Source: Mycobacterium rhizamassiliense
Lineage (GTDB): Bacteria; Actinomycetota; Actinomycetes; Mycobacteriales; Mycobacteriaceae
Assembly: GCF_900157375.1 (NCBI RefSeq)
Contig: NZ_LT721901.1
Span: 4,917,685-4,981,684, forward strand
Length of the DNA: 64,000 nt
Direction: 5' to 3'
This document shows positions 47,592 through 55,999 of the stretch, piece after piece (position 1 is the first letter of the stretch; the number at the start of each line of letters is the position of its first letter). A program made the translations under genes and the position numbers. The notes under the pieces were generated by a model. It made no database searches. It was not told where the DNA came from and was given only the letters and a program-made list of their open reading frames with translations.

Positions 47592-48836
47592 CTATACGGT
47601 CACCCGGTCGACCAGGCTGCCGTAGATCTCGATGATCTTTTCGGTCTGCCGGGATTGGCGCGGAATATCGCGATGAGCGGTGACGATGCCGGTCATGCGA
47701 CGCAGTTCGTCCCGATTCTTGGCGACCTTTTCGATGGCCGCAGCAAGCGCGGCGGGCGACGGATCGGCGGTGAGAATTCCGCTGCCTTTGGGAACCGTTT
47801 CGCCCAGCGCCGGGTCGCAATAGATCGTGGGCAACGACATCGCGGCGGCCTCCAGCAACACCAGGCCCTGGGTGTCGAAGCCGTAGGAGGTGAACAGCAG
47901 CGCGTCGCTGGACCGCATGGCCTTCAGGCATTCCTCGTGGTCGAGCCGGCCGCGCATTCGGATCCTTGTTGCGAGGCCGCCGGATTCGATGGCCGTTTTG
48001 ACAGAGGCCTCCAGAACGCCCGCACCGCAGATGTCGAGAGTGCAATTCTCGACCCGTGAAACGGCCTCAATCGCCGCCAGGATTCGCTTCTCCGAGGAAA
48101 GCCGACCACACCAGATCAATCGCAGCGGCTCATTATCAGGAGACCTGACAATTTCGGCGGTGATGGCCCGATCGATAACCTCGTCGTCAATACCATTGGA
48201 AATGATAGACATTGGGCGGTTGACGCCGCGCTCGGCCAACGTGTGCGCGAAGTGATTTGTCGGGACGATCGTGTGGTCCACGGCTTGGGCGTGCGCCACC
48301 ATGAATCGCCAGGCAAGGCGCGCGATCGTGCTTTCTTCCGTTGGCACGAATGAGAATTCTTCTGCGAGATAAGGCTTTTGCATTTTGCTCACGACTTTCG
48401 CGAGCAGCAGCGGCGCGGTGGCGGCCTGCTCGAAGTACGCGTCGTAGCGGGTGTGCTTGGTCTGGACGACCGGAATCCCGTGCCGGCGTGCGGCTTCCGT
48501 GCCCGCGATCGCCACACCCAAGTCGCCCTGCGTGTGCACGATGTCGATGGGCTCCCCCGCGAGAAACGCCTTGTCGATCAGCGCGCGGTTCGCCTTGGAC
48601 GGCCAGATGAAGACGTAGTCGTCGTAGCGGCCCAACAGGCGGGCGAGCCGGGCGATCACCGGCACCGGCTTCAGCTCGACCAGGCTCGGGTCGGCGTCGG
48701 TCGAGTTAGCCAGCGGCGGGGTGAACACCGTGACCTTGTGCCCGAGTTGCTCGAGGGCGCGGCGCTGAGTGACTACCGATATCTGCGCTCCGCCGAAGGT
48801 CGCGGGATGGAGATCCGTAAAAAGAGCGACGTGCAT
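47592..48836 (-). CDS. GT4-type (GT-B fold) glycosyltransferase
   Basis: A 414-residue protein with an N-terminal GT-B domain (FTDLHPATFGGAQISVV; AGEPIDIVHTQGDLG; VVQTKHTRYD) and a C-terminal donor-binding domain (LRLIWCGRLSSEKRI...FTSYGFDTQGLVLLEAAAM), where GFDTQGLVLLEA is the equivalent of the EX7E motif with Gln/Glu retained. ATG 48836 has AGGGA 8-9 nt upstream. It is convergent with the gap-like gene, 6 bp apart. It may glycosylate the lipopeptide or a cell-envelope lipid; only proximity supports the first. Confidence 0.85.
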   Translation of the reverse strand: MHVALFTDLHPATFGGAQISVVTQRRALEQLGHKVTVFTPPLANSTDADPSLVELKPVPVIARLARLLGRYDDYVFIWPSKANRALIDKAFLAGEPIDIVHTQGDLGVAIAGTEAARRHGIPVVQTKHTRYDAYFEQAATAPLLLAKVVSKMQKPYLAEEFSFVPTEESTIARLAWRFMVAHAQAVDHTIVPTNHFAHTLAERGVNRPMSIISNGIDDEVIDRAITAEIVRSPDNEPLRLIWCGRLSSEKRILAAIEAVSRVENCTLDICGAGVLEASVKTAIESGGLATRIRMRGRLDHEECLKAMRSSDALLFTSYGFDTQGLVLLEAAAMSLPTIYCDPALGETVPKGSGILTADPSPAALAAAIEKVAKNRDELRRMTGIVTAHRDIPRQSRQTEKIIEIYGSLVDRVTV

Positions 48837-49080
48837 TTAGGTCCCTACACCGTTGAGTGGGGTGGCCCTCAGCTATCGAATTCGTCGACGGCTCACGACT
48901 CACCTGGTCTGCCGCACGCGCAGGAATGCAAGTTCTCGCTTAAATACACAGCAGGCCCCGCAGTAAAGGGGATTGCGCGCGACGCTGGTACGGGTCGGAA
49001 GCTTACATGACGCCGGAGGGTGTCCTCCCGATTCGCCTGGCCAGGCGACGGGTAGTCCCCGTCGACATAGGAGGTTTCCG

Positions 49081-49215
49081 ATGACCAAGCGTTCAGACAC
49101 CGACGACGACGAGGCCAAGGACGATCCCCCGGGCCCCGCGGATCACGGTCGCGAAGGTGGGATGGCGACTCGCGAGAACGCCCCCGAGCTCACCGAGCCG
49201 GACGATAAGGACTGA
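49081..49215 (+). CDS. Small acidic protein, 44 aa, unknown
   Basis: A 44-residue highly acidic, Pro/Gly-rich protein without a recognisable domain. Support comes from a perfect AGGAGG ribosome binding site at 49069-49074, six bases before ATG 49081. It stands alone between the glycosyltransferase and a secreted-protein gene. Confidence 0.6.
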   Translation: MTKRSDTDDDEAKDDPPGPADHGREGGMATRENAPELTEPDDKD

Positions 49216-49291
49216 CGGGATCGGTCGGGCTGCCCGCAGAGGGCTAACCATCCTGCATTGGATAACGGCGCAGCGAAGGTCCGTATTCCGA

Positions 49292-49519
49292 TCAGGCCGG
49301 CTCCCAGCGCCAGCCGTCGTTGTTCCCGCACTTTATGTTCTCGCCGTCACCGGCCACCCCGGATGCTCCATGGTCGCTGTTGCGACAATATTGGCCGGGT
49401 TCGTAGCAGTTGCCCTTGTTGCTCAGCGGGTAGCAACTTGATGGCGAGAGCGGCGGCGCCGCCGGGGCCGGGGCGAGAGCTGAGGCTGCGAGCGCAAGGG
49501 CGGCGAGTAGGGGTCCCAT
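49292..49519 (-). CDS. Small secreted Cys-containing protein
   Basis: A 75-residue protein with a signal peptide (hydrophobic 2-22, ending near APAAPP) and a mature part of about 52 residues containing four Cys (CYPL, NCYEP, QYCRN, IKCGN) and a DGWRWEP end. This pattern is that of small exported mycobacterial proteins of unknown function. The start is ATG 49519; no strong ribosome site is visible. It is between the acidic small gene and tRNA-Pro. Confidence 0.7.
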   Translation of the reverse strand: MGPLLAALALAASALAPAPAAPPLSPSSCYPLSNKGNCYEPGQYCRNSDHGASGVAGDGENIKCGNNDGWRWEPA

Positions 49520-49672
49520 GCCGTGATTGTTGCCCGGACGCTATGGGTCTCGGTTGAAAATGCGGATTTCTGAGTTTCTCGGAAGGTCATTCCTGGCCAG
49601 CTAAGCCAGCACATCGTCCGGTGTTCCCCGCCCCTGGCGGCGAGGCATTCCCGCGTTCCGTGGGTACAAGTG

Positions 49673-49746
<74 letters not shown>

Positions 49747-49833
49747 CGTGCCGGAAAGCTCACCGGCAGCAGCTCGAAAGCCTACCGCAGCCCGGCCGTC
49801 ACTTTGCCATTGCGTGGCTGACCTGCGAGTCGC

Positions 49834-50607
49834 CTACTCAGCCGTCGTCTCGAACCAGGCGTCCACCCTGCGCACCCATGCCACCAGCGCCTCGGCGAGT
49901 TCGGATTCGCGGCGATAGAACCGCTGCGCGGGCACCGGCACGCTGACCGCCACCGACTGCTCGGCCACACCTTTCAAGACCGCCCCCACCGCACAAATGC
50001 CCTCGGTCTGCTCCTCGCGGTCGTACGCGACGCCGTCGGCGCGCACCCGCTCGAGCTCCTTGCGCAACGCGGCCGGCGTCGTGATCGTGTTCGCGGTGAG
50101 CCGGGCGAGCCGGCTGGGCACCGCCCGTGCCCGCTCGGCCTCCGACAGGCTGGCCAGCAGCGCCTTGCCGTTGGCGCAGCAATGCAGCGGGAACGACTCG
50201 CCCACCGCGCTGATCGCGCGCAGTCGGTGCGGCGAGACGACCTGGTCGACGAACGTCGCGCGGTCCCCGTCCAGGATCGACAGGTCGACGGTCTCCTCCA
50301 GCTCGCGCGACAGCTCCTCCATGAACGGGTGAACGTCGATCACGACGCCGCGGCGCACGGTGCTCGACATGCGGGCGATCTCGGGGCCCAGTCGGTAGCG
50401 GCCCCGCGCCGCGCGCGAGGCCACCAGACCCTCGTCGTCAAGCGCGTTGAGGATCCGGCTCACCGTCGAGCGCGGCATGCCCAGCCGCTCGCCGATCTCG
50501 GCCTGATTGAGCCCGTCGGGATGCGCCTGTAGCAGCCGCAGCATCTCGGCGGCGCGGGCGATCACCTGAATGCCACCGCCGCGAGCGTCGTCGGAGACGA
50601 CGCTCAT
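49834..50607 (-). CDS. IclR-family transcriptional regulator (Rv1719-like)
   Basis: A 257-residue protein: N-terminal winged helix (RAAEMLRLLQAHPDGLNQAEIGERLGMPRSTVSRILNAL, about 15-70) and a C-terminal effector-binding domain (about 85-250; LHCCANGKALLASLSE). ATG 50607 shares one base with the stop of the upstream cyclase gene. The tight link to a cyclase and an SDR gene suggests it controls that small catabolic unit, as in many IclR operons. Synteny with Rv1719 is from memory. Confidence 0.9.
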   Translation of the reverse strand: MSVVSDDARGGGIQVIARAAEMLRLLQAHPDGLNQAEIGERLGMPRSTVSRILNALDDEGLVASRAARGRYRLGPEIARMSSTVRRGVVIDVHPFMEELSRELEETVDLSILDGDRATFVDQVVSPHRLRAISAVGESFPLHCCANGKALLASLSEAERARAVPSRLARLTANTITTPAALRKELERVRADGVAYDREEQTEGICAVGAVLKGVAEQSVAVSVPVPAQRFYRRESELAEALVAWVRRVDAWFETTAE

Positions 50608-51434
50608 CACGCCGCCCCGGTTTCCAGGCGGTAGCTGCCGGTGGGGTCGACGATCGCCACCAGCCGCACGATGCAGCCGTCGCCGCCGACCCAGCGCCAC
50701 GGGAAGGCGGCGAACGTGACGCGCTTGCCGGTGACCTTGTCCAGGTCGCCCCCGACGTTCTCGAAACCGTAGATGCCCTTCGACAGGATCGCCCGGTGGC
50801 ACGGCTCCCATTCCGGGAAGTCGTCGAGCACGTTGTGCCCGGTCAGTTCCTCGTATTCCTTTACCGCCCACGGCAATAGGCCGCCGGTGTGCTCGGCGGG
50901 ACCATGCGGGGCGATCGACGTGGCGAGCGGGTGATCGAGCGCCTGGGTGTCGGTCCCGACGGCCTTGACACCCTTGGCCGCGAACCATTCGCCGGCCTCC
51001 TTGTAGAAGCCCGGCGAGTAGGCGTAGTACTCGGCGCTATCGGCATACGTGTGGTGCCAGCCGGTGTTGACGATGACGATGTCGCCGGGCCGAATCTCGG
51101 GCGTGGCGCTCTCTAGATCCTCGGCGGTGACGACCTCCCACTTCTTCTTCGGGATCGACACCACCACTCCGGTGCCGAAGAACGCGCTCAGCGGGATCTC
51201 GTCCAGGAACGGCGTGCCCTCGACGACGTGCGCCGGCGCGTCGATGTGCGTGCCGGAATGCATTACGGTAGTGATCTTTTGGGTGAGCACCCGGCTGCGC
51301 GACATGCTGTGCAGGCGTTCGATCTTGACGTCCTCGAAGTACGGCCAGGCCGGCACGCCGTGACCCCACGGGTGCGACAGGTCGTAGAACTCCAGCTTTG
51401 ACTCGGCATCCCCCAGGGGCCAGGTGAAACTCAC
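50607..51434 (-). CDS. Cyclase-family metal hydrolase (kynurenine-formamidase-like, Rv1716-like)
   Basis: A 275-residue protein with the metal-binding motif HSGTHIDAPAH of the cyclase/formamidase superfamily, plus DLSHPWGHG near the N-terminus. I chose GTG 51434 because AAGGA stands 7 nt upstream and it starts 16 bp after the SDR stop; ATG 51470, 12 codons upstream, would overlap the SDR gene. The substrate is unknown; the family hydrolyses amides or forms lactones. It lies in a three-gene unit SDR-cyclase-IclR. Confidence 0.85.
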   Translation of the reverse strand: MSFTWPLGDAESKLEFYDLSHPWGHGVPAWPYFEDVKIERLHSMSRSRVLTQKITTVMHSGTHIDAPAHVVEGTPFLDEIPLSAFFGTGVVVSIPKKKWEVVTAEDLESATPEIRPGDIVIVNTGWHHTYADSAEYYAYSPGFYKEAGEWFAAKGVKAVGTDTQALDHPLATSIAPHGPAEHTGGLLPWAVKEYEELTGHNVLDDFPEWEPCHRAILSKGIYGFENVGGDLDKVTGKRVTFAAFPWRWVGGDGCIVRLVAIVDPTGSYRLETGAA

Positions 51435-51450
51435 TTTGATTCCTTTCGCG

Positions 51451-52215
51451 TCAGCATGCGGTGTAGCCACCGTCCAGGTACATCACTTGGCCGGTGTAAA
51501 AGCTCGACGCGTCACTCAGCAGATAGATCAGCGCGCCGACGAAGTCACGCGGCTCGGCGAAGCGGCGCAACGGGATTCGGGCGAACATCGCCTCGCGGGT
51601 TTCGCGGCCCTTCTCATCGTCGGCGTACATCCACTCGGTCAACTCGGAGCGGAACACCGTCGGGGCCAGCGCGTTGACCCGGACCGCGTGCGGACCCCAT
51701 TCGGCCGCAAGCGATTTGGCCAACAGGTCGGTGGCGGCCTTCGACGGGCAGTACGCGCTGTAGCCGGCGGGATGGCCGAGGCTGCCCCGCACCGACGACA
51801 CCAGCACAACGCTGCCTCCCCCGCCCTGCCGCAGCAGTACCCGCCCGGCGGCCTGGCAGACCAGCCACGCGCCCCGCACGTTGGCGCGCATCACGTCATC
51901 GAAGTCGTCGACGGCCATCTCGGTGATCGCCTGGACGTGGTTCATGCCCGACGCGACGAGCACCCCGTCCAGTCGCCCGTACGCGGAGACGGCCGCGTCG
52001 ACCATCGCCTGGGCGTCCTCCGGGGTGTCGGGCCGGCGGGCGACCGCGACGGCGTCCTCAATGTCCAGTGCCGACAAGCCCGCGGCGTTACCGCCGGCCA
52101 GCGTCAGCCGCGCCCCCGCCTCGGCCAACGCGCGGGCCGCGGTGCTGCCCAGCGAGCCGGTCGCGCCGGTGATCAGGATCGACTTGTCCCGCACGCTGAA
52201 CAGCGACGCGCTCAC
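51451..52215 (-). CDS. Short-chain dehydrogenase/reductase (Rv1714-like)
   Basis: A 254-residue classical SDR: TGATGSLG cofactor motif near residue 16, catalytic Ser in VLVSSVRG, Tyr and Lys in YCPSK, and YLDGGYTAC at the C-terminus. GTG 52215 has GGAGG 4 nt upstream; GTG 52236 is an in-frame alternative without a ribosome site. It is the first gene of the unit with the cyclase and IclR genes. The remembered neighbour fadB3 (Rv1715) is missing between it and the cyclase. Confidence 0.85.
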   Translation of the reverse strand: MSASLFSVRDKSILITGATGSLGSTAARALAEAGARLTLAGGNAAGLSALDIEDAVAVARRPDTPEDAQAMVDAAVSAYGRLDGVLVASGMNHVQAITEMAVDDFDDVMRANVRGAWLVCQAAGRVLLRQGGGGSVVLVSSVRGSLGHPAGYSAYCPSKAATDLLAKSLAAEWGPHAVRVNALAPTVFRSELTEWMYADDEKGRETREAMFARIPLRRFAEPRDFVGALIYLLSDASSFYTGQVMYLDGGYTAC

Positions 52216-52362
52216 GAAGCCTCCATCAATTCTCACGATACGGGTAGATCAGCCCGTTATACGAGAGATTAAGGTCGGCGTGGGGCGATTGTCAACGTTG
52301 GGCGTGCCGCTACGGCGCTGGGTGTGCGCTCAAGGTGGGGATTGTGCGGGCAGGGCGCCGTG

Positions 52363-52395
52363 AACGCACACTCGACGCGGCCAACGCACACTCGA
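52363..52395. repeat. 13-bp tandem direct repeat in the der-SDR intergenic region
   Basis: AACGCACACTCGA occurs at 52363-52375 and 52383-52395, with a 20-bp period, inside a 208-bp gap. Function unknown; a protein-binding site or a dispersed mycobacterial motif are both possible. Confidence 0.6.
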
Positions 52396-52423
52396 GCGAA
52401 AGGCGACCTCTGGGCGAGCGCCC

Positions 52424-53824
52424 TTAGCGGCGCTTGGGGGACCGCTTCTCCCGCATGCGGACATTGATGCGGATCGGGCTGCCCTCGAAGCCGAACGTCT
52501 CGCGCAGCCGTCGCTCCAGGAAGCGGCGGTAGCCCGCCTCCAGGAAGCCGGTAGTAAAGAGGACAAACGTCGGCGGGCGGGAGGCCGCCTGGGTGGCGAA
52601 CAGGATGCGCGGTTGCTTGCCGCCGCGCACCGGGGGCGGCGTGGCCGCGATGATCTCCTTGACCCAGGCGTTCAGCGGGCCAGTCGGGATCCGCGCATCC
52701 CAGGACGCCAGCGCCGTCTCCATCGCGGGCACCAGCTTCTGCACCGCACGGCCCGTCTTGGCGGAGATGTTGACGCGCTGCGCCCACGGCAGCTGCGCCA
52801 GCTCGCGGTCGATCTCGCGGTCCAGCAGATCGCGGCGATCCTCGTCGACCAGGTCCCACTTGTTGAATGCCAGCACCAGGGCGCGGCCGGCCTCGATGAC
52901 CATGGTCAGCACCCGCTGGTCCTGTTCGGTCAGCGGCTGCGACGCGTCGATCAGCACGACCACCACCTCGGCGGCGTCGATGGCCGAATGCGTGCGCACC
53001 GACGCGTAGAACTCGTGACCGCTGGCCTGGCCCACCTTGCGGCGCAACCCAGCCGTATCGACGAACCGCCACAGCTTGCCGCCCAGATCGATCAGCGAGT
53101 CCACCGGATCCACTGTGGTTCCGGCGACATCGTGGACCACCGAACGCTCGTCTCCCGCAAGCTTATTCAGCAGTGAGCTCTTGCCGACGTTGGGCTTGCC
53201 GACCAGCGCCACCCGCCGGGGACCGCCGGGCGACGGCGCCGCCTCGGAAACCTCGGGCAGCTTGGCCAGCACCGCGTCCAGCAGGTCGGCCACGCCGCGC
53301 CCGTGCATCGCGCTGATCGCCTGCGGCTCGCCGAGGCCCAGCGACCATAGGGCAGCCGCGTCCGATTCGACCTTCTCGCTGTCAACCTTGTTGGCGGCCA
53401 GGAAGATTGGCTTGCCCGAGCGCAGCAGGATGCGGGCGGCCGCCTCGTCGGCCGACGTGGCGCCGACGGTCGCGTCGACGACCAGGATCACCGCGTCGGC
53501 GGTGCGCATCGCGACCGATGCCTGCTCGGCCACCAGCTGCTGCAGGCCCTTGGCGTCGGGCTCCCATCCCCCGGTGTCCTGCACCATGAACCGGCGCCCG
53601 GTCCACAGCGCGTCATAGGACACCCGGTCGCGGGTGACGCCGGGAATGTCCTGCACCACCGCTTCGCGCCGCCCCAGGATGCGGTTGACCAACGTCGACT
53701 TGCCGACGTTGGGCCGGCCGACGATCGCCACGACCGGCGCGGGGCCCGCCTCCTCATCGTCGGAAAGCTCGGAATCGATGACTTCCCAGTCACTTTCGTC
53801 AGACCAGGTACCGTCCTGCGTCAC
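52424..53824 (-). CDS. der: Ribosome-assembly GTPase Der (EngA)
   Basis: A 466-residue protein with two tandem GTPase domains, the mark of Der: GRPNVGKS near residue 36 with DTGG and NKVD, and GKPNVGKSS near 211 with DTAG and NKWD, followed by a KH-like C-terminal domain. It acts in 50S subunit maturation. GTG 53824 overlaps the cmk stop by four bases (GTGA). Rv1713 is the remembered counterpart. Confidence 0.97.
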   Translation of the reverse strand: MTQDGTWSDESDWEVIDSELSDDEEAGPAPVVAIVGRPNVGKSTLVNRILGRREAVVQDIPGVTRDRVSYDALWTGRRFMVQDTGGWEPDAKGLQQLVAEQASVAMRTADAVILVVDATVGATSADEAAARILLRSGKPIFLAANKVDSEKVESDAAALWSLGLGEPQAISAMHGRGVADLLDAVLAKLPEVSEAAPSPGGPRRVALVGKPNVGKSSLLNKLAGDERSVVHDVAGTTVDPVDSLIDLGGKLWRFVDTAGLRRKVGQASGHEFYASVRTHSAIDAAEVVVVLIDASQPLTEQDQRVLTMVIEAGRALVLAFNKWDLVDEDRRDLLDREIDRELAQLPWAQRVNISAKTGRAVQKLVPAMETALASWDARIPTGPLNAWVKEIIAATPPPVRGGKQPRILFATQAASRPPTFVLFTTGFLEAGYRRFLERRLRETFGFEGSPIRINVRMREKRSPKRR

Positions 53825-54540
53825 CGCACCGCCCCACTTCGCTGCTTGACCAGCTCCAGCAGGTGAGCGATCACCTGCGCCTCGGTCATCTCACTGGTAT
53901 CGACCACCACGGCGTCGGCGGCCGCGCGCAGCGGCGAGACCGCCCGCGTTGAATCCAGATGGTCGCGACGCCGGACATCGGCCAGCACGCCCTCGTAGTC
54001 GCCGGCCAGGCCCGCCGCCACGTTTTGGTCGTTGCGGCGCCGGGCGCGGGTCTCGGCCGACGCGGTCAGGAAGATCTTCACCGGCGCGTCGGGCAGCACC
54101 ACCGTGCCGATGTCGCGGCCCTCGACCACGACGCCGCCGGCCCCCTTGGCCATCTGCTGCTGCAGGGCGACGAGCCGGGCGCGCACGGCCGGAACCGACG
54201 ACACCGCCGACACGTTGCGGGTGACGTCGTCGCCGCGGATCTCCGCCGAAACATCTTCTCCAGCAAGCAAATAGCGGTCACCTTCGGGGTGGTACTCGAC
54301 CGTCATCTGCACCGACGCGGCGATCTGCGCGACGGCCTCCGCGTCGGCCGGGTCGACGCCGGCGCGCAGCACCGCCAGCGTCACCATCCGGTACATCCCC
54401 CCGGTGTCCAGGTAGCGCACCCGCAGGATATTCGCCAATGCCTTTGACACCGAGGACTTTCCGGTCCCCGCCGGGCCGTCGATGGCCACCACCGCATCGC
54501 CGCTCGGTGCCGGATGGTTCGTTGCACTCCCGTCACTCAC
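53821..54540 (-). CDS. cmk: Cytidylate kinase
   Basis: A 239-residue protein with the P-loop DGPAGTGKSS, RYLDTGGMYR and VVEGRDIGTVVLPDA of CMP kinases, and RRNDQ after the lid. It phosphorylates CMP and dCMP. GTG 54540 overlaps the preceding gene's stop by four bases. In the chain rluB-cmk-der all three junctions overlap. Confidence 0.96.
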   Translation of the reverse strand: MSDGSATNHPAPSGDAVVAIDGPAGTGKSSVSKALANILRVRYLDTGGMYRMVTLAVLRAGVDPADAEAVAQIAASVQMTVEYHPEGDRYLLAGEDVSAEIRGDDVTRNVSAVSSVPAVRARLVALQQQMAKGAGGVVVEGRDIGTVVLPDAPVKIFLTASAETRARRRNDQNVAAGLAGDYEGVLADVRRRDHLDSTRAVSPLRAAADAVVVDTSEMTEAQVIAHLLELVKQRSGAVR

Positions 54541-55280
54541 AGGCCCACCGCTTTGTACAGCTGGCCGATTTCGTCGCGGCGCAGCGGGCGGATGCTACCC
54601 GGCCGCTGGCTGCCCAGCGACACCGCGCCGATGTCGGTGCGCACCAGCTCCTCGACCGGAAACCCGGCCGCCGCAAGCATCCGTCGCACGATGCGGTTGC
54701 GGCCCTCGTGCAACGTCAGGCGCACCAACGTCTTACCCGGAATCGCATCGACCACCGCGAAGTCGTCGGCCCGAACGGGCCCGTCCTCCAACTCGATTCC
54801 CGCCTTCAAGATCTTGCCCAGCCCGCGCGGGACCTTTCCGGTCACCGTCGCCAGATACGTCTTGGGCACCTCATGGGAGGGATGCATCAGCCGGTGTGCC
54901 AGCTCGCCGTCGTTGGTCAGCAGGATCAGGCCCTCGGTGTCGGCGTCCAGGCGCCCGACGTGGAACAGGTTCTTGTTGCCACGAACCTTGTGCTCGACCA
55001 GATCGCCGATGCACGGCCGGCCGCGGTCGTCGGACATCGTCGATTGCATGCCGCGCGGCTTGTTCAGCGCCAGGTACACCAGCGAGTCATCGAGAACCAC
55101 CCTGGCCCCGTCGACGTGGATCACCGAAGCAGCGGGGTCGACCCGGGTGCCCAGCTCGGTCACCACCTGGCCGTCCACCTCGACGCGGCCCTCGACGATC
55201 AGCCTCTCGGCCGCCCGGCGCGACGCAATTCCGGCCTGGGACAACACTTTCTGCAGCCGGATTCCCTGATCGTCGAGCAT
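54537..55280 (-). CDS. Pseudouridine synthase, RluB/RsuA family (Rv1711-like)
   Basis: A 247-residue protein: S4 RNA-binding domain at about 5-60 (GIRLQKVLSQAGIASRRAAERLI) and a synthase domain with the catalytic Asp in GRLDADTEGLILLTND and the later NRIVRRML motif. ATG 55280 overlaps the scpB stop by one base; a TTG one codon upstream is less likely. The exact rRNA target is inferred as 23S from the RluB-type context. Confidence 0.93.
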   Translation of the reverse strand: MLDDQGIRLQKVLSQAGIASRRAAERLIVEGRVEVDGQVVTELGTRVDPAASVIHVDGARVVLDDSLVYLALNKPRGMQSTMSDDRGRPCIGDLVEHKVRGNKNLFHVGRLDADTEGLILLTNDGELAHRLMHPSHEVPKTYLATVTGKVPRGLGKILKAGIELEDGPVRADDFAVVDAIPGKTLVRLTLHEGRNRIVRRMLAAAGFPVEELVRTDIGAVSLGSQRPGSIRPLRRDEIGQLYKAVGL

Positions 55281-55999
55281 CAATCCTGGTCCACGTCGAA
55301 CGACAGCGCCTGCTCGGACGACTGACCGCCCGCCAGCTTGATGAAACGTGGTTCGCTGTCCAGGGATTCGCTCAGATCCTCGATGGCGTCGACGTCGGGA
55401 AGCAGCGGCGCGATGTCGGGCAGGTCGGTCAGCGACTCCAGCCCCAACCGCTCCAGGAACAGCTCGGTGGTGGCGAACGTGGTCGCGCCGGTGTCCTCGT
55501 CGACGCCGGCCTCGGTGATCAGACCGCGCGCCAGCAGGGTGCGCATGACGGCATCGACGTTGACGCCGCGCACCGCGCTGACCCGGGCGCGGGTCACCGG
55601 CTGGCGGTAGGCGACCACGGCCAGCGTCTCCAGCGCGGCGCGGGTGAGCTTGGAGCGCGCGCCGTCCAGCAGCAGCTTCTCCACGTACGGCGCGAATCGG
55701 GCGCGGGTGTACAACCGCCAGCCCTCACTGTTCTGCCGTAGGTCGATGCCGCTGTCGCGCCCGGTGAGCTCGTCGGCCAGCACGTGCAGCTTGGCGGCAA
55801 TCCGGTAGACGGGTTGCTGCGTGGCCGCGCCCAGGGCTTCCTCGCTGACGGGGGTGTCGACCACCAGCAACAGCGCCTCGAGGACGGAGCCCAGCTCGTC
55901 GTCGTCCAGCGGTGCTGCCTCGGCGATCTCCGGGATGCCTTGAATATCCGGGTCGAGATCGACGTCGGGCAGGCCGACGTCAGGCAGTTCTTCACTCAT
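55280..55999 (-). CDS. scpB: Segregation and condensation protein B
   Basis: A 239-residue protein with an acidic N-terminal leader (about 1-35), then the two winged-helix repeats of ScpB (LGSVLEALLLVVDTPVSEEAL; TRAALETLAVVAYRQPVTRARV). It is predicted to form the SMC-ScpA-ScpB condensin complex. ATG 55999 overlaps the last base of the scpA stop. No smc gene is in the window. Confidence 0.95.
   Translation of the reverse strand: MSEELPDVGLPDVDLDPDIQGIPEIAEAAPLDDDELGSVLEALLLVVDTPVSEEALGAATQQPVYRIAAKLHVLADELTGRDSGIDLRQNSEGWRLYTRARFAPYVEKLLLDGARSKLTRAALETLAVVAYRQPVTRARVSAVRGVNVDAVMRTLLARGLITEAGVDEDTGATTFATTELFLERLGLESLTDLPDIAPLLPDVDAIEDLSESLDSEPRFIKLAGGQSSEQALSFDVDQD

Noticed and set aside
49650..49664. 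Hairpin CCCGCG-TTC-CGTGGG just downstream of the tRNA as a terminator
   Set aside because: The stem has a mismatch, is only six pairs long and no T-run follows; support is too weak.
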